From Xiphias gladius (Eukaryota > Chordata > Actinopteri > Istiophoriformes > Xiphiidae): DNA of 64,000 bases. Shown piece after piece: positions 59,401 through 64,000 of this stretch. Position 1 is the first letter of the stretch. Every line of letters begins with the position of its first letter. The notes under the pieces were generated by a model. The model did no database searches and had not been told where the DNA came from. It saw only the letters and a program-made list of their open reading frames with translations. The position numbers were made by a program, and so were the translations under genes. The DNA is taken from assembly GCF_016859285.1 (NCBI RefSeq), contig NC_053401.1:128161-192160 (forward strand). Reading direction: 5' to 3'.

Positions 59401-62400
59401 CCTGGGTATTTCCTGTAGGTGGCACTCTGATCGGTGAGCAACCTGTCTCTGTCTGTATCAGGAAGACTTCCAGGTCCCGGCTGAGCATGTCGACCCCGAG
59501 GAGAGCGCCTCCCCCTGGAAGGACAAACACACAGAGATCATCATTTATAAAATTTATAGTGTTTACTTCTTTAAGATGTAAGGAGCATATCGTAAAAAAG
59601 AGGTTTTGCAGAGCCTTCTCTGAAATTAATGTTCATAAGACACTAAACACATTAGCAATGTCCCCAGCTTGAATCCAGTCAGAGACGTTAGTTGCACGTT
59701 ATCCTCCTTTCGCTCTTTCTTCATTGATGGCCGGAACTTTACTGTCTGCTATCTATTAAAAAGGCAAATTTGAATCTTTAAAGTCCATTCAGCATTACTG
59801 ATTGACAGGTGTTTTACTCATAAAGTGTTAAAAAATAAAATACCAAGAATTTTTTAGTCACTCCAGAGCCAAGTTTTTGGTGTAAAATGAGAACTTTTTT
59901 CTTGGTTATGTTTAAAATGGCAAAACTTTAATATATAAAATCACTTCAACAATTAATCCTTCAATTCATCAGGTCAAGTGTTCTCAGGTGAAGTCTGACC
60001 TCTTCCTGGAGTCGCTGGGAGTAGGGGGTGAGGGAGCATCGGCCTGTAGGATGCAGTCCATGTGGTCATGGGCGGAGCTGTAGAGGCGCTGTGCTACCTC
60101 GCTCTGCACTGGCCCATCTCCGAAGGCGTCCATAATGTCGTCCATGGAGGGAAATTCACACTGACCTCGCCTCTTAGCACGCTGCCGAAGTTTGTTCCTG
60201 TGGTGTTCGATCTCTGACTTATGTCTCAGCGCCACCTGCAGGAGCACAGGTGAACATAGGTTTAATATATCCTCATGGCAAGGAGTGAGGGTATGATTTT
60301 TTTTAATGACTGCATTACCTCCGTGTTGACCTTCTCTGTGAGCGTGGGGCTTGGTTGTGACAGGGCATGTGGCGGCGGAGGACTTGGTCGTGGCTGCATG
60401 GCGATGAGCTGCACCTTGTTGGCCTGCCGACGAGTGCCGTCAGATGAGCCGCGAGACAGACGGTCCACATGATCAAAGATGGAGGATGAGGAGAGAAGCT
60501 CATCTGGCCCGCTGCCTGATGGAGCTGCTGGAGGAAGAAAATCTGATTTTAATTCTTCAAAGCCTTATGGCTTCTTCTCCGCAACAATGGCCACTGAAGC
60601 TCATGATTACGGTCTTACTTTGATTCATCCACCAATCTGAAACAAAGTTTGAACTAGATTTGCAATCAGGTATAGAACAAAGGCACATTAACCCCGGGTG
60701 ATTGGGAAGATGGGAGCATTTCTCAAGTCTAGTTTAGGTTGAAACTAGACTTGACTTAACTTGGAACTAGACTGTTTTATGTATTATAATTTTTATAATG
60801 TGAAATGTTCTTCTAATTTAAAATGACAATACTGGACAACATATGAATGTACAAAGCTAATTTGGTATCATTTAAACAATTTACTGGGGGGGTAGGAGCC
60901 AAATTGTTTCAAGATGCCACCTAATGTCACAAAATTTGGAGCAGGATGTACAAATCAAATTTGGTGTATTTTGAAATTGTATAGGTGACCTGGAGGTAAA
61001 ATATTGTCATTAATTATTGAATATATTAAATATAAAAATCTGTGGTACAGCTGGTGGTATTTGCAACACTGACCATACCTAAAGAGTAATTGGGCATATA
61101 TACCAAAGTTGGTGACATTTAAACGATTAATAAGAAGGTGTTTGGGTTTGGACTCCAGAACCACTTAAAAACGCAGGTTTCAAAAGTGTAGGTTATTGGA
61201 TCCCTAATAATTCAAACCAATGGTCAGAACATAAACCTGTAGTATGTTTATCCCGGAGACTCCCGGGTTTCTTTGTTAATATCTGTCTCTTTAGCTGCTA
61301 AATGCTCCACTATGTTCACCAGCTGGTCTCTAACTCTGTCAGTCTGCTGTGTGCTGCTGAGCAGGTAGTGGCCAGTGGCTTTTTACAGCTTCTTAATATG
61401 TTCTTAGCGTAAAAATATTAATTAGTGTAATGGTAGTGTAATAGTAGTGGGTAACAAAGGTGATGATGAATGAATATAAACGTACCCATCTTGCTCCTCC
61501 CTTCAGTCCAGAGGCATTAAAAAGAAGACAGATGAAGTTTGGTAAAACAGAATAACAGCTCTGTATCGTCACTTGTCCTCCACACTTTCATCCCTCTATC
61601 CCTCTCTCCTCCTCTCTTTTCTATCCTGTGGATTGTTTTCGAATCTCAATCAGCTGTTTCCTGCTGAGACAGCAGATGTTCATCTCCGGGGAAGTTCACA
61701 TATTCACACTGAGTTCCATCTGACATCTCTACATTTCTACTGTTCTATATGCTCTCACTCGTCAGAACTGGATATTAAAAATCAGTTTAGGCGATGATGT
61801 CACCGTGTCTCTGACCATTTTTGGGCGTCTTCCTGTGCTGTTTCCCCTCACTGGGTGTGGCCGCAGGTCGGGTGCTCTCCTCTGCTGACTCTCTTCCGCT
61901 GGATTGGTCGCTGCCTAACGAGTCGCCGTCTGATGGGCTGAGCCTGACAGGAGAGAGGCGTTTTTATTCCTGTTAATGTTGTCTGTGAGGAAACATTTGT
62001 AAAATGGGGTACACGCAGAGCAGCAGCATGACAATCCAATTTGTTTTTGGTTCTGCTCGTCAACCTGGCTTCCAGAGACAACAGCCAGCTGCGGCCACAA
62101 GAGGGCAGTACGTTACAAGATGAATGCCAACAAGCGACATCAGATATCTCTCCTTAGACTTCAGTATCGTTCTAACTGATGTCTATTTTTAGCTTCAACT
62201 GTTCAAGTGCTGCTTGCCTTGCTTGTCCTGATGGAATGCCGCTGATGTACGCTGATCAGCCACAACATTAAAACAACATTAAAACCAGTTACCGATTTTA
62301 ATGTCGTGGCTGATCGGTGTGTATTTTTTATTTTCAGCTGGAGTACTCAGAAACGCCATCAGGCAGGGTTGGTATACAGGAACAAACATGTCTGACCTTC

Positions 62401-64000
62401 CCCTGCGGCGGCTGGACCGGCCTGCCTTGGTGGACGATCCTTTAGATTTGGGGGTGTTGAGGTCTCCGCCGTCAGAGGGCGTGGCTTCTTTGACGGGGAC
62501 AGGCAGCGGCCCGGGCTCCTGGATCACCATGATGTCGTCTTTACTGTGCTGACCGAGGTGGAGCTTTGCAAAGTCGAAGCCTTTCACACTGGGAGCCTGA
62601 AGCTAACAGAGGACAGGTCTCAGCTGCCAGAGTTTATATTTACATGTTTACGGGACAGGACAGAGCTGACAGCTCCCTATTGACCTCTGACCTTCTGCCT
62701 CTGCTGGATGGTGTTGATGGCGTCTGGCTGGAACTCGAGTTTCTCCGAGCCGCACAGTTTCCAGTAGAGGATGATGATGATGAAGACAGCCAGCAGGACG
62801 GGGACGACCACGCCGACGATCAGCCAGATGCTCTGACTCTCCGCCGGAGGGACAGACGGAGTCTCCACAGCTGGACACCGGTGAGGGACAGGGGAGGTTC
62901 AGGTGAGGGACAGGGGAGGCAAATAAGAAGTGACTGAAGGATCGTGTGTTGTCACTGTCCAACCTTCCCAAACTGTCTCTTCACATTTATAAACTCCTTA
63001 GAGGCTTTGCCAAATAATTTTTGGAGGAGGCCTAACTTCCATCTGGATAATGTCGACTGTCGCCTTTAGCAGAGTCACTACATGTCTTATCCATTCATGT
63101 CTCATATTGTTATTTTCAGTTACTACTGGGAAATGCCCCCAGTTGCCACGCCACCGGTGCTAAACATGTTCCACAACTGTTTTTATTAACAAATACGTGT
63201 TTTACATCATTTAATTTTTTTTTTTTTGTCTGTATTACCACAAGTTTTCATCACACAATAAATATCTGCACATGAATGAACAGAGGAGAGTGTTAAAGGG
63301 ATAGAAGAACAATTCTGATGGGTCAAGAAATGTACTGAAAGTCCAAAACATCAGAATTGGTGGACTTATGACTCTGAGGAGGAAAGGTTTTTTATTCTTT
63401 CAGTAAGTCGAGTCAGTGAGGTTCAAAGGGTCAAGGAACAATATATATTGCAGGACAAATATCTATTTGATTGACAGATTCAGTTTTTGACTCACGTTGG
63501 GCCAGCGGTCTCTTGACTCGGTGTCCGAGGACGATGGCGGCTCTCTGAAGGTCCAGACGGTTCAAGGTTGCCGCGGTTGTCTCAGCCGGGATCCGCTCAC
63601 CGCTTACACCCTCCACAAAATACAGGACCTCCAGGGGGCGCTCCGCCCCCGACACCCTCGCCACCCGCACCACCTGAGACGCAACAGGTGAGTCACATGT
63701 CACATCCACACCTAATAATAAATTCATCAATATTAATATTAATATTAATAATTAATATTCAGGATTCATTCAGTTTGGTTTGAACAGAAAAAACAAGCTG
63801 AAAACAGAGTCAGAACACAGATGTGAAGCGCAGGCGCACTTTGTAGTGTTATTACGTCATACGGCTATACATGTATTTCTGTACACTTCTGCCTGTATGA
63901 TGTCTGCATAGCTGTGTATACTGTACCTGGATGTTGTCTATATACTGTACCTGTAGACTGTTGTTGCCCACAGCTGTAGCTCTCCTCCAGCGCCTCCTGC
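56402..64000 (-). CDS. kiaa1549: KIAA1549 family membrane protein, 3' half (partial)
   Basis: UPF0606 single-pass membrane protein; in human linked to photoreceptor cilia and known from the KIAA1549-BRAF fusion. Exons 5' to 3': >64000-63951, 63673-63496, 62870-62692, 62596-62397, 61943-61816, (optional 61500-61486), 60524-60319, 60235-60000, 59514-59379, 58267-57974, 57885-57833, 57746-57619, 57344-57190, 56626-56402; phases agree, giving about 705 residues plus the partial first exon. Landmarks: ALRHKSEIEHHRNKLRQRAK, YRKYPGLNNVAYM, DSAPAPPPYMPPQPSIEEAR, QQMHSLLDDAFALVSPSSQ, GAQLHHLTQVGLSSQIGAYP and the end SASLIKAIREELRRLAQKQ. Stop TAG at 56404-56402. KIAA1549 is preferred over KIAA1549L because svopl is its neighbour, as in human 7q34. 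The large extracellular N-terminal part lies beyond the right edge. Confidence 0.9.
56880..57105. repeat. Degenerate GTCTGGACTGGT repeat in kiaa1549 intron
   Basis: Imperfect units of GTCTGGACTGGTATGGACTA type fill about 220 bp between exons 57344-57190 and 56626-56402. Confidence 0.55.
62252..62317. mobile_element. Minimal snapback element (paired transposon ends)
   Basis: CTGATCAGCCACAACATTAAAA (62252-62273) is inverted with two mismatches at 62296-62317, leaving a 22-bp centre. These are the two ends of a common fish DNA transposon with nearly the whole inside lost. It lies in a kiaa1549 intron. Confidence 0.75.
62692..62870 (-). other. kiaa1549: KIAA1549 transmembrane exon
   Basis: This 179-nt exon encodes a Pro-rich stalk, one hydrophobic helix (IWLIVGVVVPVLLAVFIIII), then LYWKLCGSEKLEFQPDAINT and QQRQK, the juxtamembrane segment of the family. 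The next exon continues with KGFDFAKLHLGQ, equivalent to GFDYAKQHLGQ in human KIAA1549. Confidence 0.9.
63496..63673 (-). other. kiaa1549: KIAA1549 extracellular membrane-proximal exon
   Basis: Encodes VVRVARVSGAERPLEVLYFV, then TLNRLDLQRAAIVLGHRVKR. This is the SEA-like membrane-proximal part of KIAA1549 proteins. The partial upstream exon (63951 to the edge) ends AVGNNSLQ in phase. Confidence 0.75.

Overview
This is a vertebrate nuclear window, most probably from a teleost fish. The genes are split into many short exons with GT-AG borders. Four recognisable genes carry vertebrate protein families, and the spaces between them hold fish-type repeats: TTAA-flanked MITEs, a Tc1 remnant, LINE 3' ends, (CA)n tracts and AT-rich degenerate minisatellites. 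No bacterial-style operons, CRISPR arrays or phage genes were seen. Family names rest on remembered human proteins, since no search could be run.

Layout: (1) 155-4549, plus strand: the 3' three quarters of lta4h (leukotriene A4 hydrolase), 15 exons, ending at a stop and poly(A) signals; its 5' part lies outside the window. (2) 8952-34835, minus strand: an apparently complete mical3 gene (actin-oxidising flavin monooxygenase). I could join 30 coding exons in one consistent reading frame, giving about 1548 residues with the order monooxygenase, CH, LIM, acidic region, basic/proline-rich region, bMERB coiled coil. A 6.5 kb intron (20932-27429) is packed with transposon remains. (3) 34936-41067: intergenic, with a Tc1 remnant, a snapback palindrome, a LINE tail, (CA)n tracts and a GC-box pair. 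(4) 41068-48167, minus strand: complete svopl (SV2-related MFS transporter), 15 coding exons, 495 residues, with a non-coding first exon near 50.5 kb that holds a short uORF. (5) 50.7-56.4 kb: intergenic, with a striking 27-bp tandem repeat. (6) 56402-64000, minus strand: the 3' half of kiaa1549 (single-pass membrane protein), running off the right edge.

lta4h and mical3 converge tail to tail; mical3, svopl and kiaa1549 point the same way. The gene products do not form one pathway: a cytosolic eicosanoid enzyme, a cytoskeletal redox enzyme, an orphan vesicle transporter and a ciliary/membrane protein. In human, SVOPL and KIAA1549 are near neighbours on 7q34 with ATP6V0A4 and TMEM213 between them. 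Here no trace of those two was seen, so the pair looks directly adjacent.

No new multi-gene system was found. The items most worth checking are a five-fold tandem splice-acceptor array in lta4h, a 27-bp minisatellite whose minus strand reads as nonapeptide repeats, a CCAAT-box minisatellite inside mical3, two copies of a minimal snapback element, and several very small or tandem-acceptor exons.
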